This document shows, piece after piece, positions 1 to 7,609 of a stretch of 49,447 nucleotides of DNA. The stretch covers positions 1 through 49,447 of the forward strand of contig CAKSBP010000027.1 in the NCBI GenBank assembly GCA_934438135.1, read 5' to 3'. Position numbers and translations under genes: made by a program. Below the pieces are notes generated by a model. The model was given only the letters and a program-made list of their open reading frames with translations, made no database searches and was not told the DNA's origin. Position 1 is the stretch's first letter. Each line of letters opens with the position of its first letter. The DNA comes from an uncultured Clostridium sp. GTDB lineage: Bacteria > Bacillota > Clostridia > Lachnospirales > Lachnospiraceae.

Positions 1-2
1 AA

Positions 3-92
3 AAGTGGGGGATTTTAATAGAAAAGGAATCTGAAAGCCTTGAATTTATTGGCTTAGAGATTCCGAGAGATTATTATAATCTTAGGAGGTAA
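3..92 (+). CDS. 3' end of an unidentified gene (truncated by the window edge)
   Basis: An open frame enters from the left edge and gives 29 residues ending in DYYNLRR before a TAA stop at 90-92. It is too short to assign to a family. The ribosome binding site of the next gene (AGGAGG, 84-89) lies inside its last two codons and its stop is 2 bases before the next start, which is typical of two genes in one operon. That spacing is the main support for calling it real. The function is unknown. Confidence 0.45.
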   Translation, partial: KWGILIEKESESLEFIGLEIPRDYYNLRR

Positions 93-94
93 AA

Positions 95-712
95 ATGAGC
101 AGGTTTATTAGAAAAACAATTGATTATCATGAGATAATAGAGTGTATCAGTGGTGCTTTGGATGCAAAGGATCCATATACAGCAGGACATTCACAAAGAG
201 TAAGTGATATGACACTGGAAATTTTAAAGAAAATGCCGCTTGCAGCTTCTGAAATAGAGGAAATACACATTGCAGCACACCTTCATGATATTGGAAAAAT
301 TGGAATTGCAGATTCTATTTTAAATAAACCAGGCAGGCTTAACAAAGAGGAATGGGAGGTTATGAAAAAACATCCTCAGATTGGTGCAGATATTTTAAGT
401 AGATCAGAGCATTTAAGTGATTTGAAACAGATTGTACTTTTTCATCATGAAAGATATGATGGAAAAGGATATCCTATGGGATTAAAAGGGATAGAAATTC
501 CATTGGGTTCGAGAATTATTGCAGTCTGTGACTCCATAGATGCCATGACATCCAGCCGAAGCTATAGAAAAGCAAAGAATTGGGGGTTTTGTTATGAAGA
601 AATACAGAAAAATCTTGGAAAAATGTATGATCCGAAAATTGGGAAACTGGTATTAGAAAACTGGGAACAGATAAAAAATGCAGCAGGAAATAGAAGAAAT
701 CCGTCTTATTGA
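95..712 (+). CDS. HD-GYP domain protein, probable cyclic-di-GMP phosphodiesterase
   Basis: This 205-residue protein is essentially a stand-alone HD-GYP domain. Residues 30-36 hold the first metal-binding histidine region (AGHSQRV), H64-D65 is the HD pair in HLHDIGKIG, and residues 117-127 carry HHERYDGKGYP, the GYP signature with its second histidine pair. HD-GYP proteins hydrolyse c-di-GMP to GMP. All visible metal ligands are present, so activity is likely. There is no N-terminal receiver, PAS or membrane segment, so any sensing must come from a partner, perhaps the truncated gene just upstream. The start is set by AGGAGG five bases before ATG 95. A membrane diguanylate cyclase lies at the far end of the window (47543-49246). 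Confidence 0.85.
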   Translation: MSRFIRKTIDYHEIIECISGALDAKDPYTAGHSQRVSDMTLEILKKMPLAASEIEEIHIAAHLHDIGKIGIADSILNKPGRLNKEEWEVMKKHPQIGADILSRSEHLSDLKQIVLFHHERYDGKGYPMGLKGIEIPLGSRIIAVCDSIDAMTSSRSYRKAKNWGFCYEEIQKNLGKMYDPKIGKLVLENWEQIKNAAGNRRNPSY

Positions 713-745
713 GAAAAAATAACAAATATATTACATATTTTTTCT
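712..745 (+). terminator. weak A/T-only hairpin after the HD-GYP gene
   Basis: AGAAAAAATA (712-721) pairs perfectly with TATTTTTTCT (736-745), with a T run in the right arm. The stem starts in the stop codon of the HD-GYP gene. It contains little G+C, so termination may be inefficient. Confidence 0.4.
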
Positions 746-826
746 TGCCCTTGTCTGCTGTTAGCTCTGCATTGGTACTAAATCATTAGACTTACCATAA
801 TTCGTTCCTTTCTCCCAAAATTACCA

Positions 827-855
827 GTGTATTATCTTTAATTCGACATATACTA
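827..855 (+). promoter_or_regulatory. probable forespore sigma-G (or sigma-F) promoter of the first SASP gene
   Basis: GTGTA (827-831) and TATACTA (849-855) are separated by 17 bases and followed by the leader GTAACAAACAACAACA (861-876). The same layout, aligned without gaps over the 38 bases from ACCAG to the leader, precedes the second SASP gene at 2391-2440. SASP genes are normally transcribed by sigma-G in the forespore, and the -10 resembles the CATACTA type. Confidence 0.55.
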
Positions 856-927
856 GGATTGTAACAAACAACAACACAGAATTATTTCAAACAAAGATTT
901 TGAAGTAAGGAAATGGAGGAGTTTATT

Positions 928-1146
928 ATGTCAACAGGAAGAAACAGAGTCGAAGTACCAGAAGCAAAAGCAGCATTAAACACATTCAAGTACGAAGTGG
1001 CAAATGAAATCGGAGTACCCCTCAAACAGGGATACAATGGAGATTTAACTTCCTATCAAAATGGATCCGTAGGAGGCTATATGGTAAAGAAAATGATAGC
1101 AGACTATGAATCCAGAATGGCCGGAACACAGGGCCAGCAAAAATAG
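928..1146 (+). CDS. alpha/beta-type small acid-soluble spore protein (SASP)
   Basis: This 72-residue protein belongs to the family that coats and protects spore DNA and is degraded to amino acids at germination. The sequence has the germination-protease region KYEVANEIGVPL near residues 25-36 and the DNA-binding signature GYNGDLTSYQNGSVGGYMVKK at about residues 38-58. An in-frame ATG at 913 contains the ribosome binding site itself (TGGAGG), so the true start is ATG 928. A close paralogue lies at 2502-2705 with a near-identical leader. The gene is monocistronic: a sporulation-type promoter precedes it and a strong hairpin terminator follows at 1235-1286. Confidence 0.93.
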   Translation: MSTGRNRVEVPEAKAALNTFKYEVANEIGVPLKQGYNGDLTSYQNGSVGGYMVKKMIADYESRMAGTQGQQK

Positions 1147-1234
1147 CAGTATGCAGATAAGATGGTAGATATGCACAAATATTTTAGGAAACTAAGAGGA
1201 TTGTGTAAATAGGCCATAAGAAAGCATAAGCAGA

Positions 1235-1286
1235 AGCAGGGTGCTTTGCCAGAGATGAAAATCCGAGGCAGAGTGCCTTGTTTTTT
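1235..1286 (+). terminator. rho-independent terminator of the first SASP gene
   Basis: AGCAGGGTGCTTTGCC (1235-1250) pairs with GGCAGAGTGCCTTGTT (1267-1282) with a few G-U pairs, followed by a run of six T (1281-1286). Confidence 0.8.
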
Positions 1287-1355
1287 ATATTGATTTCATA
1301 TCCCCAATCAAGTATAGTAAAATAAGAAAGAGTTTTTAGAAAGGCGAGGATAAAT

Positions 1356-1913
1356 ATGAAATTAAAAGGAATGAAAAAAGTACTAGAAGGAAAATTTATT
1401 ACTAGATATAACTTGTTTTATGAGACAGTTGACCATAAAGAAAAAGTTTACGAGATGATAAGCCGGGAATCAGATATGGATACGGTAGAAAAACTAATCG
1501 AACATAAGACAGATGCTGTTGTTGTAATTGTACATAGTACAGATGGCAGCAGGATTTTGTTAAACAAAGAATTTCGTATGGCAGCAGGAAAATGGGTTTA
1601 TAATTTCCCAGCTGGTTTAATTGATCCAGGTGAAATTCCGGAAGAGAGTGCGAAGCGTGAATTAAAAGAAGAGACCGGACTTGATTTAATTGAAATCAAA
1701 GATGTTATTCCAGACAGTTATAGTGCTGTGGGATTCAGCAATGAAAAAAATGTCTGTGTGGTTGGAACGGCTACAGGTGAATTCGCTCCAAGTACATCTA
1801 CTTTTGAAGAAATCGAAGCAGGTTGGTTTACAAAGGAAGAAGTACGGAAATTAATCCGAACCGAAGCATTTGCTGCAAGAACGCAGGCATACTGTTATAT
1901 GTGGTCAAAGTAA
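1356..1913 (+). CDS. Nudix hydrolase, ADP-ribose pyrophosphatase-like
   Basis: This protein has 185 residues. The Nudix box G-x5-E-x7-RE-x2-EE-x-G is complete at residues 87-109 (GLIDPGE ... RELKEETGL), so the Mg-binding glutamates are present. The layout, with an N-terminal beta region followed by the box and an FPAG motif just before it, fits the ADP-ribose pyrophosphatase (NudF-like) group, which cleaves nucleoside diphosphates linked to a sugar. The exact substrate cannot be read from the motif. The start at ATG 1356 is preceded by GGCGAGG. A DUF3784 protein follows after 40 bases, probably on the same transcript. Confidence 0.88.
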   Translation: MKLKGMKKVLEGKFITRYNLFYETVDHKEKVYEMISRESDMDTVEKLIEHKTDAVVVIVHSTDGSRILLNKEFRMAAGKWVYNFPAGLIDPGEIPEESAKRELKEETGLDLIEIKDVIPDSYSAVGFSNEKNVCVVGTATGEFAPSTSTFEEIEAGWFTKEEVRKLIRTEAFAARTQAYCYMWSK

Positions 1914-1953
1914 ACAGTTATCCTGAACGATGAAAGGAAGAAGGAGACATAAG

Positions 1954-2307
1954 ATGAGTATAGGAAGTCTGGCATTGGCCTCAGAAATTATGGCAATACT
2001 GTTTCTTCTGTTGGGTATATTTTTTGCAGTGCGCAAGGGAAAAGCCGCAATACTGATTTCAGGCTATAATTTTAAGACAAAAGAACAGCGAAACTGTTAT
2101 GATGAAGATTATATGGCGAGAGATATGCGGAATCAGCTGTTTCTGTATGCCGGAATTTTTTTAGCAGGCGGCATTGCAACATTGTTTGCTGGAATTGCAG
2201 CATTTTTAGTGACAGTGATTATATGGCTGGCAGTATTTTTTAAGAATGTACATCTAAATCCAGATAAAGCATTTGAAAAGTACCGGAAAGATAATAAAAT
2301 CGAATAA
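1954..2307 (+). CDS. DUF3784-type small membrane protein
   Basis: This 117-residue protein has a first hydrophobic helix at about 7-26 and a C-terminal hydrophobic hairpin at about 65-100. Between them lies the conserved soluble stretch GKAAILISGYNFKTKEQRNC, the Gly-Tyr-Asn core of DUF3784 proteins common in Firmicutes. No biochemical role is known. ATG 1954 is chosen because AAGGAGA lies seven bases upstream; the in-frame ATG at 1930 has no ribosome binding site. The protein is likely cotranscribed with the Nudix gene. Confidence 0.75.
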   Translation: MSIGSLALASEIMAILFLLLGIFFAVRKGKAAILISGYNFKTKEQRNCYDEDYMARDMRNQLFLYAGIFLAGGIATLFAGIAAFLVTVIIWLAVFFKNVHLNPDKAFEKYRKDNKIE

Positions 2308-2390
2308 AAGATGTATATAGAGAATTATTTCTTAGCTTTTTATACCAAAGGAAATTTTACACAAAACGGAATCGTAAACGGAACTTACCA

Positions 2391-2419
2391 GTTTAGAATT
2401 TTATCTTCTCCACATACTA
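2391..2419 (+). promoter_or_regulatory. probable forespore sigma-G (or sigma-F) promoter of the second SASP gene
   Basis: GTTTA (2391-2395) and CATACTA (2413-2419) are separated by 17 bases, followed by the leader GTAACAAACAACAACA at 2425-2440. The arrangement is base-for-base in register with the promoter of the first SASP gene. Confidence 0.6.
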
Positions 2420-2501
2420 TTATCGTAACAAACAACAACATGAAATATTTCAACAACGTGTTACTATCTCAGCACAGAAATAAGAAATGGAGGAGTTCGT
2501 T

Positions 2502-2705
2502 ATGTCAGGAAGAAACAGAATTGAAGTACGAGAAGCAAAGGCAGCATTAGATAACTTCAAATATGAGGTAGCGAATGAAATTGGAGTACCATTGAAGCAC
2601 GGATACAACGGAGATTTAACCTCATATGAAAATGGTAGTGTCGGCGGAATGATGGTGAAAAAAATGATTGCCGCGCAGGAGAAAAAGATGGCAGGAGAAG
2701 AATAA
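2502..2705 (+). CDS. alpha/beta-type small acid-soluble spore protein (SASP), second copy
   Basis: This 67-residue paralogue of the protein at 928-1146 shares the germination-protease region (FKYEVANEIGVPLK) and the GYNGDLTSY-x-NGSVGG-x-MVKKMIA signature. It differs mainly in a shorter C-terminal tail. An earlier in-frame ATG at 2487 overlaps the ribosome binding site (GGAGG), so ATG 2502 is the start. It has its own sporulation-type promoter and a clear terminator (2776-2808). The role is spore DNA protection and amino-acid storage. Confidence 0.93.
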   Translation: MSGRNRIEVREAKAALDNFKYEVANEIGVPLKHGYNGDLTSYENGSVGGMMVKKMIAAQEKKMAGEE

Positions 2706-2775
2706 GAAATTTGGATTCTGTCGTAAAGGAGAAAAGGCAGAATATCTGGAAAATCCAGATAGGATGTCAAAAAAG

Positions 2776-2808
2776 GGAAGCCGTTTTTTAGGAATCGGCT
2801 TCCTTTTT
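2776..2808 (+). terminator. rho-independent terminator of the second SASP gene
   Basis: GGAAGCCG (2776-2783) and CGGCTTCC (2796-2803) form a perfect 8-bp stem followed by TTTTTCT. Confidence 0.88.
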
Positions 2809-2830
2809 CTTGAAAAAGTTCTGTAAAAAA

Positions 2831-2860
2831 TTGACAAATTGATTCGCATTGTGTTATACT
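2831..2860 (+). promoter_or_regulatory. sigma-A promoter for rsmD-coaD
   Basis: Consensus TTGACA (2831-2836) is followed by TATACT (2855-2860) with an 18-base spacer and an extended -10 (TGT before TATACT). The leader to rsmD is about 150 bases and contains an imperfect hairpin (TCTTTTCATTT at 2934-2944 with AAATGTGAAGA at 2954-2964). Confidence 0.75.
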
Positions 2861-3015
2861 AACAGATAGAAAGCCCCAAAAGGCAGATGATGAACAGAGA
2901 TTTTCCTGTCAAATAGGTAGTTTAGACTATGATATCTTTTCATTTTAGTATTGAAATGTGAAGAATTATGATATAAACTATAGATATTATAGATATATAT
3001 ACAAAGGAGATTGTT

Positions 3016-3573
3016 ATGCGTGTAATTGCAGGAAAGGCAAGAAGAATTCCGCTGAATACACCGTCAGGACTGGATACCCGCCCGACAACAGACCGGACGA
3101 AAGAGACCTTGTTTAATATGCTGCAGCCGTATCTGGCAGATGCGAGATTTTTAGATTTGTTCAGCGGAAGCGGAGCAATTGGAATTGAAGCGTTGAGCCG
3201 CGGAGCGAAAGAGGCTGTATTTGTGGAGAATGGGAAGGAAGCTTGTACCTGCATTCAGGAAAACCTTAAGAAGACAAGATTAGAACAGCAGGGAAGATTG
3301 TTAAAGACTACGGTTTCTGACGCACTAGAGCGTTTAAATAGCAGCGGACAGAGTTTTGACGTGATTTTTATGGATCCTCCATACAATCATGAATTTGAAA
3401 AAGAAGTGTTATATAAGCTGGGAAGCTCGCATCTCGTAAATGAAGATACACAGATTATTGTAGAAGCATCACTGGAGACTGATCTTTTCTATTATATAGA
3501 TGATACAAAATTTCAGATTAAGAAAGAGAAAAAATACAAGACGAATAAGCATGTGTTTTTAACAGTGAAATAA
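3016..3573 (+). CDS. rsmD: 16S rRNA (guanine966-N2) methyltransferase RsmD
   Basis: This 185-residue SAM-dependent methyltransferase modifies G966 of 16S rRNA in the small subunit. The N-terminus MRVIAGKARR with TRPTTDRTKE at 21-30 is characteristic of RsmD. The SAM-binding loop is DLFSGSGAIG (47-56) and the catalytic motif IV is DPPY (120-123). ATG 3016 follows AAAGGAG. coaD follows after about 20 bases, the same gene pair as ylbH-coaD in Bacillus and in many other bacteria. Confidence 0.95.
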   Translation: MRVIAGKARRIPLNTPSGLDTRPTTDRTKETLFNMLQPYLADARFLDLFSGSGAIGIEALSRGAKEAVFVENGKEACTCIQENLKKTRLEQQGRLLKTTVSDALERLNSSGQSFDVIFMDPPYNHEFEKEVLYKLGSSHLVNEDTQIIVEASLETDLFYYIDDTKFQIKKEKKYKTNKHVFLTVK

Positions 3574-3595
3574 GCAAGGATTGGGAGTTAAAATG

Positions 3596-4072
3596 ATGAA
3601 GATAGGGATTTACCCTGGAAGTTTTGATCCAATCACTCTGGGTCATTTGGACATTATAACAAGAGCAGCAAATGTGGTAGACAAGCTGATAATTGGAGTT
3701 TTGAATAATAGTGCGAAGCACGCGTTATTTACCCCGGAAGAGAGGGTTTCCATGATTCGAGAGGTCACAAAAGATATACAAAATGTTGAAGTAGATTCTT
3801 TCAGTGGCTTATTAGTAGATTATGCAGAGATGAAAAATGCAAGTATTATAGTCAGGGGACTTCGTGCTATATCTGATTTTGAATATGAATTGCAGATTGC
3901 ACAGGTAAACCATAAGGCTAATCCAAAGATAGACACTATATTTTTTACGACAAGTGTAGAGTATTCCTACATAAGTTCCAGTATAGTAAAAGAGTTTGCG
4001 TCTTATGGTTCCGATGTGAGCCATATCGTGCCATCTCTAGTAGTGGATAAGTTAAAGGAAAAATTTAGTTGA
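3596..4072 (+). CDS. coaD: pantetheine-phosphate adenylyltransferase CoaD
   Basis: The enzyme transfers AMP from ATP to 4'-phosphopantetheine, the fourth step of CoA synthesis. It has 158 residues, the usual length. The nucleotidyltransferase motif GSFDPITLGH is at 8-17 and the second signature ISSSIVKE at 126-133. The open frame extends upstream to TTG 3581, but the ribosome binding site GGGAG (3583-3587) fits ATG 3596 (MKIGIYPG, the family-typical start) or the neighbouring ATG 3593. It is cotranscribed with rsmD. The second CoA gene, coaE, is 41 kb away at 44748. Confidence 0.95.
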   Translation: MKIGIYPGSFDPITLGHLDIITRAANVVDKLIIGVLNNSAKHALFTPEERVSMIREVTKDIQNVEVDSFSGLLVDYAEMKNASIIVRGLRAISDFEYELQIAQVNHKANPKIDTIFFTTSVEYSYISSSIVKEFASYGSDVSHIVPSLVVDKLKEKFS

Positions 4073-4100
4073 ATTCATGTAAACAAAAGGAGCGTTACGT

Positions 4101-4757
4101 ATGGGCGTAAGTAAAATAGAACAATTAATTGAAGATATTTATGAATTTGTTGAGAGCTGTAAGATGCAGCCGTTATCTTCCACGAAGGTAATTGTTCCTA
4201 AGGATGAATTATATGATTTACTCGATGAGTTAAGATTAAGGACACCGGATGAAATAAAGAGATATCAGAAAATTATTGCAAATAAAGATGCTATTCTGGC
4301 AGAAGCACAGCAGAAAGCCAATAATATGCTGGCAGAAGCAGAAGCACAGACCAATGCACTGATTGATGAGCATCAGATTATGCAGCAGGCATATTATCAG
4401 GCACAGGAGATTGTGAATCAGGCAACTGACCAGGCAAATCAAATGCTGGAGCAGGCGAATCAGGATGCCAATCAGATTCGTCTTGGTGCACTTTCTTATA
4501 CAAATGATCTGCTTGGAGAAGTGGAAAAGTCATTTTCCAAGTCACTGGCATCTTCCAAAGCACAGTATGAAGGTCTGATTCAGACTCTTCAGGGAAGTCT
4601 GGATGTCATTGCAGGTAACCGGAAAGAACTGTTTGGTGGCAGCGAACAGGAGGAAGCAGCTCCTGCTATGGAACCACAGCAGAAGGAAGAACAGCCGGCT
4701 TCCGAGGAGGACTATCAGTTTGATGAAGACACCTTTTTAGACAACGCAGATGAATAG
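4101..4757 (+). CDS. coiled-coil protein, often annotated as ATPase or V-ATPase subunit H-like
   Basis: This 218-residue soluble protein has a short N-terminal helical region (1-50), a long Ala/Gln/Glu-rich coiled coil (about 55-135, with repeats of the type QANQMLEQANQDANQ), a helical segment to about 172 and an acidic low-complexity tail (175-218). It has no nucleotide-binding motif, so the common label ATPase rests on coiled-coil similarity only. DivIVA/GrpE-like scaffolding is an equally reasonable guess. Its place directly after coaD is recurrent in Lachnospiraceae as far as I know. The start has AGGAG upstream. Its last 21 bases overlap the end of ylbJ on the other strand. Confidence 0.7.
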   Translation: MGVSKIEQLIEDIYEFVESCKMQPLSSTKVIVPKDELYDLLDELRLRTPDEIKRYQKIIANKDAILAEAQQKANNMLAEAEAQTNALIDEHQIMQQAYYQAQEIVNQATDQANQMLEQANQDANQIRLGALSYTNDLLGEVEKSFSKSLASSKAQYEGLIQTLQGSLDVIAGNRKELFGGSEQEEAAPAMEPQQKEEQPASEEDYQFDEDTFLDNADE

Positions 4758-5681
4758 AAAGGTGAGTAGAGCTGCAAAACAGCCGCTTACGATTTTGAAG
4801 ATAAAATATGTACGAATGGATAATCCTGAGTGAATGAGTACACTGTATGTCTGGGCCTGGCTGGAAAGTCCCCCGAATGCAGTCAGAAAGTTGGTCAGGA
4901 TTATTTTTTTTAGAAAAATCATAGGTGCAGTGGATAAAGCTGCAGCACCTGTGGTGATTTCTAAAAATCCAATCAGGAAATATCGAATACAGGATGGCAG
5001 AGTTGTAATGCTGGACAAAATTTCTGCCAGAATGGAAAACAAAATAATATAACCTCCGATTTTTACAAGAATAACAAATGCATTTAATATGGTAGAGTCT
5101 AGTACCATAAATGGTGTCTGGATTTCGCTGGTTTGTGAAGAAGAGATGGTTTCAGCTGTACATAAAAGTGGTTCTTCATTTCTTCCGACAGTGAATCGAT
5201 AAACGAATCCAGACAAAATTCCACTTAGAACCACAATGCCAAGAACCAGATACCCCCATGCTGGACGATGCAGGCAGGATGCCGTCACAAAGCTGATGAT
5301 AAACATCGGGCTGGCACTATTACAAAAGCAGAGAAGAAACTGTCCTTCCCGGCATGTGATTTTTTTCTGGCGGACCAGGTCAGCACAGGCTTTGGCACCA
5401 ACTGGATAACCAGAGAGAAGACCGATAATCAGCGGATAGCATCCAGATTTGCTGATTTTCAGTAGTTTCCCTAAAATAGGATAAAATATAGAAGACAAAA
5501 TGTCTGTTACACCAAACTGAACCATCAGATTGGAAACAATCATAAAAGGAAGCAGTGTTGGAAGTACTGTCTGGAACCAGAGCAGAAGACCTGTTTTCGC
5601 TCCAGTAAGTGCTGTCTGGGGACAAATCAGAAGCAGCAGAAAAAACAATAAGGTAATCAAACTTGTGAGCCATTTTTTCAT
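4737..5681 (-). CDS. ylbJ: YlbJ-type sporulation integral membrane protein (nucleoside-recognition/transporter-like fold)
   Basis: This 314-residue protein has about eight hydrophobic segments. It contains the paired motifs typical of the YlbJ/SpoVV family: WFQTVLPTLLPF near 35-46 and GLLSGYPVGAKACADL near 87-102, then CNSASPMFI near 119-127. In Bacillus this protein lies in the mother-cell-derived outer forespore membrane and is needed for dipicolinic acid accumulation and heat-resistant spores. Here it sits beside rsmD-coaD as in Bacillus but in inverted orientation. Its end overlaps the coiled-coil gene tail-to-tail by 21 bases. A promoter on this strand is visible at 5729-5758. Confidence 0.8.
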   Translation of the reverse strand: MKKWLTSLITLLFFLLLLICPQTALTGAKTGLLLWFQTVLPTLLPFMIVSNLMVQFGVTDILSSIFYPILGKLLKISKSGCYPLIIGLLSGYPVGAKACADLVRQKKITCREGQFLLCFCNSASPMFIISFVTASCLHRPAWGYLVLGIVVLSGILSGFVYRFTVGRNEEPLLCTAETISSSQTSEIQTPFMVLDSTILNAFVILVKIGGYIILFSILAEILSSITTLPSCIRYFLIGFLEITTGAAALSTAPMIFLKKIILTNFLTAFGGLSSQAQTYSVLIHSGLSIRTYFIFKIVSGCFAALLTFLFICVV

Positions 5682-5728
5682 AAACAGCCTGCTTTCATGA
5701 AAAGTATTGCTTGCTTCTATTTTATGAT

Positions 5729-5758
5729 TTATAGTAAAAGGGTATAACCAATTTCAAT
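5729..5758 (-). promoter_or_regulatory. candidate sigma-A-like promoter for ylbJ
   Basis: On the minus strand TTGAAA (5758-5753) and TATAAA (5734-5729) are spaced by 18 bases, about 50 bases before the ylbJ start. A sporulation sigma factor would be expected for ylbJ, so this match may be incidental. Confidence 0.35.
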
Positions 5759-5808
5759 TAGGAAAAAGTAAAACATAGATAGTATTGAAATCAGGAAAGG
5801 AGATATTT

Positions 5809-7608
5809 ATGGAAAAGAGTTTAAAAAAACGTAGTGAAGTGGATGTCAGCTTTAAATGGCATATCAATGATTTATATGAAAAGGATGTGTTATGGGAACG
5901 TGATGTAGAGGAAATCAAGAAACAGGCCAATGAACTGGCAGCTTACCAGGGAACTTTGGGTCAATCTGCGTCCCACTTATATGACTTCCTGTCAAAAAAT
6001 GATGAAATTGATAAACGGATGGAGAAGGTATATGTGTATGCAAATCAGAAATACCATGAAGATACTGGTGACAGTGTTTATCAGGATTTATGTGACAAAG
6101 CTTCCAATCTAATGATGCAGGTGAAGAGTCAGCTTTCTTTTATCATACCAGAAATTCTTTCCATTCCGGAAGAAAAAATACAGCAGTTTTTGAAGGAAGA
6201 GGAAAGGCTCTCTGTTTATAAACGGATGATTGATGAAGTGTTTCGGGATAAGTCTCATACACTTTCTACAGAAATGGAGGAACTTCTTGCCCAGGTTCAG
6301 GAAATTGCAGACGGTCCACAGAATACTTTCTCCATGTTTAACAATGCAGATATTAAATTCCCAGTTATTCAAGGAGAAGATGGCGAAGAAATTGAAATTA
6401 CTCATGGCCGTTACACCAGTCTGATGGAGTCCAATGACCGACGTATTCGAGAGCAGACTTTTCATGGATTATATTCTTCTTATAAAAAATATAAAAATTC
6501 ACTGGCAAGCTTGTTTGCCACTAATGTAAAGAAAGATATTTTTTATTCTAAAGCAAGAAAATATGAATCTTCTCTGGAACAGGCCTTGAATGGAAGCAGA
6601 ATTCCAAAAGAGGTATATACGAATCTCATTGCAGCGGTTCATGAAAATCTGCCATCTATGTACCGCTATATGGAAATTAGAAAACGTGCGCTTGGTGTAG
6701 AGGAACTTCATATGTATGATATTTATGCACCAATTGTAGCGGATTTTAAAATGGAAGTGCCATTTGAAGAAGCAAAAAAAATTGTACTGGAAGGCCTGAA
6801 GCCATTAGGAGAAGAATATGCTCAGGTATTACAGGAAGGATTTAACGGCGGATGGATTGATGTATATGAAAATAAAGGAAAACGAAGCGGTGCTTATTCC
6901 TGGGGGGCTTATGGAACACATCCGTTTGTGTTATTGAATTATCAGGATAATTTAAATAATGTATTTACTCTGGCACATGAAATGGGGCATGCAATCCATT
7001 CCTATTATTCAGATAAAACACAGCCATATCCTTATGCCGGTTATCGAATTTTTGTAGCAGAAGTGGCCTCTACCTGCAATGAAGCACTTTTAATGGCACA
7101 TATGATTAAAAATTGTACGGATAAGAAACAGAAAGCGTATTTAATTAATTATCACCTGGAACAGTTCCGTGCAACATTGTATCGTCAGACTATGTTTGCA
7201 GAATTTGAAATGCTTGCCCATGAAATGGCTGAAAGAGGAGAAGCACTGACAGTAGATGCATTATGTGGACTGTATTATGATTTAAATAAAAAGTATTATG
7301 GAGACAACGTAATAATCGATGAAGATATTGCTATGGAATGGGCGAGAATTCCTCATTTTTATACTTCATTCTATGTTTATCAGTACGCAACTGGATATTC
7401 TGCAGCGATTGCATTATCTAGAAAGATTCTGACAGAGGGAGAAAGTGCTGTACATGATTATATTCATAATTTCCTTTGCGGTGGAAGTTCCAAAGATCCA
7501 ATTGATTTACTAAAAGGAGCCGGTGTAGATATGAGCACAAAGCAGCCGGTAGAAGAGGCGCTTTGTGTCTTTAAAGATTTAGTAGAACAGTTAGATGAAT
7601 TAGTATAA
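5809..7608 (+). CDS. pepF: oligoendopeptidase F (M3 family zinc metallopeptidase)
   Basis: This 599-residue cytoplasmic enzyme cleaves short peptides. The zinc site is HEMGH at 390-394 with the third ligand E418 in EVASTCNEA, spaced as expected for peptidase family M3B. The N-terminal third is the helical PepF domain. ATG 5809 is used because GAAAGGAGA lies upstream; an earlier in-frame ATG at 5785 has no ribosome binding site. The gene runs toward tmcAL and ends one base from it, with no terminator hairpin visible between them. A weak promoter-like pair (TTTATG 5722, TATAAC 5744) lies upstream. Confidence 0.93.
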   Translation: MEKSLKKRSEVDVSFKWHINDLYEKDVLWERDVEEIKKQANELAAYQGTLGQSASHLYDFLSKNDEIDKRMEKVYVYANQKYHEDTGDSVYQDLCDKASNLMMQVKSQLSFIIPEILSIPEEKIQQFLKEEERLSVYKRMIDEVFRDKSHTLSTEMEELLAQVQEIADGPQNTFSMFNNADIKFPVIQGEDGEEIEITHGRYTSLMESNDRRIREQTFHGLYSSYKKYKNSLASLFATNVKKDIFYSKARKYESSLEQALNGSRIPKEVYTNLIAAVHENLPSMYRYMEIRKRALGVEELHMYDIYAPIVADFKMEVPFEEAKKIVLEGLKPLGEEYAQVLQEGFNGGWIDVYENKGKRSGAYSWGAYGTHPFVLLNYQDNLNNVFTLAHEMGHAIHSYYSDKTQPYPYAGYRIFVAEVASTCNEALLMAHMIKNCTDKKQKAYLINYHLEQFRATLYRQTMFAEFEMLAHEMAERGEALTVDALCGLYYDLNKKYYGDNVIIDEDIAMEWARIPHFYTSFYVYQYATGYSAAIALSRKILTEGESAVHDYIHNFLCGGSSKDPIDLLKGAGVDMSTKQPVEEALCVFKDLVEQLDELV

Positions 7609-7609
7609 A

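Noticed and set aside
2311..2550. 79-codon open frame upstream of the second SASP gene
   Set aside because: It runs through the promoter, leader and SASP start region in another frame, has no ribosome binding site and has no protein-like features.
4834..5052. Plus-strand open frames opposite ylbJ and other opposite-strand frames such as those within pepF, polA and the adhesin gene
   Set aside because: They are shadows of real genes: no ribosome binding sites, biased composition and complete overlap with well-supported proteins.
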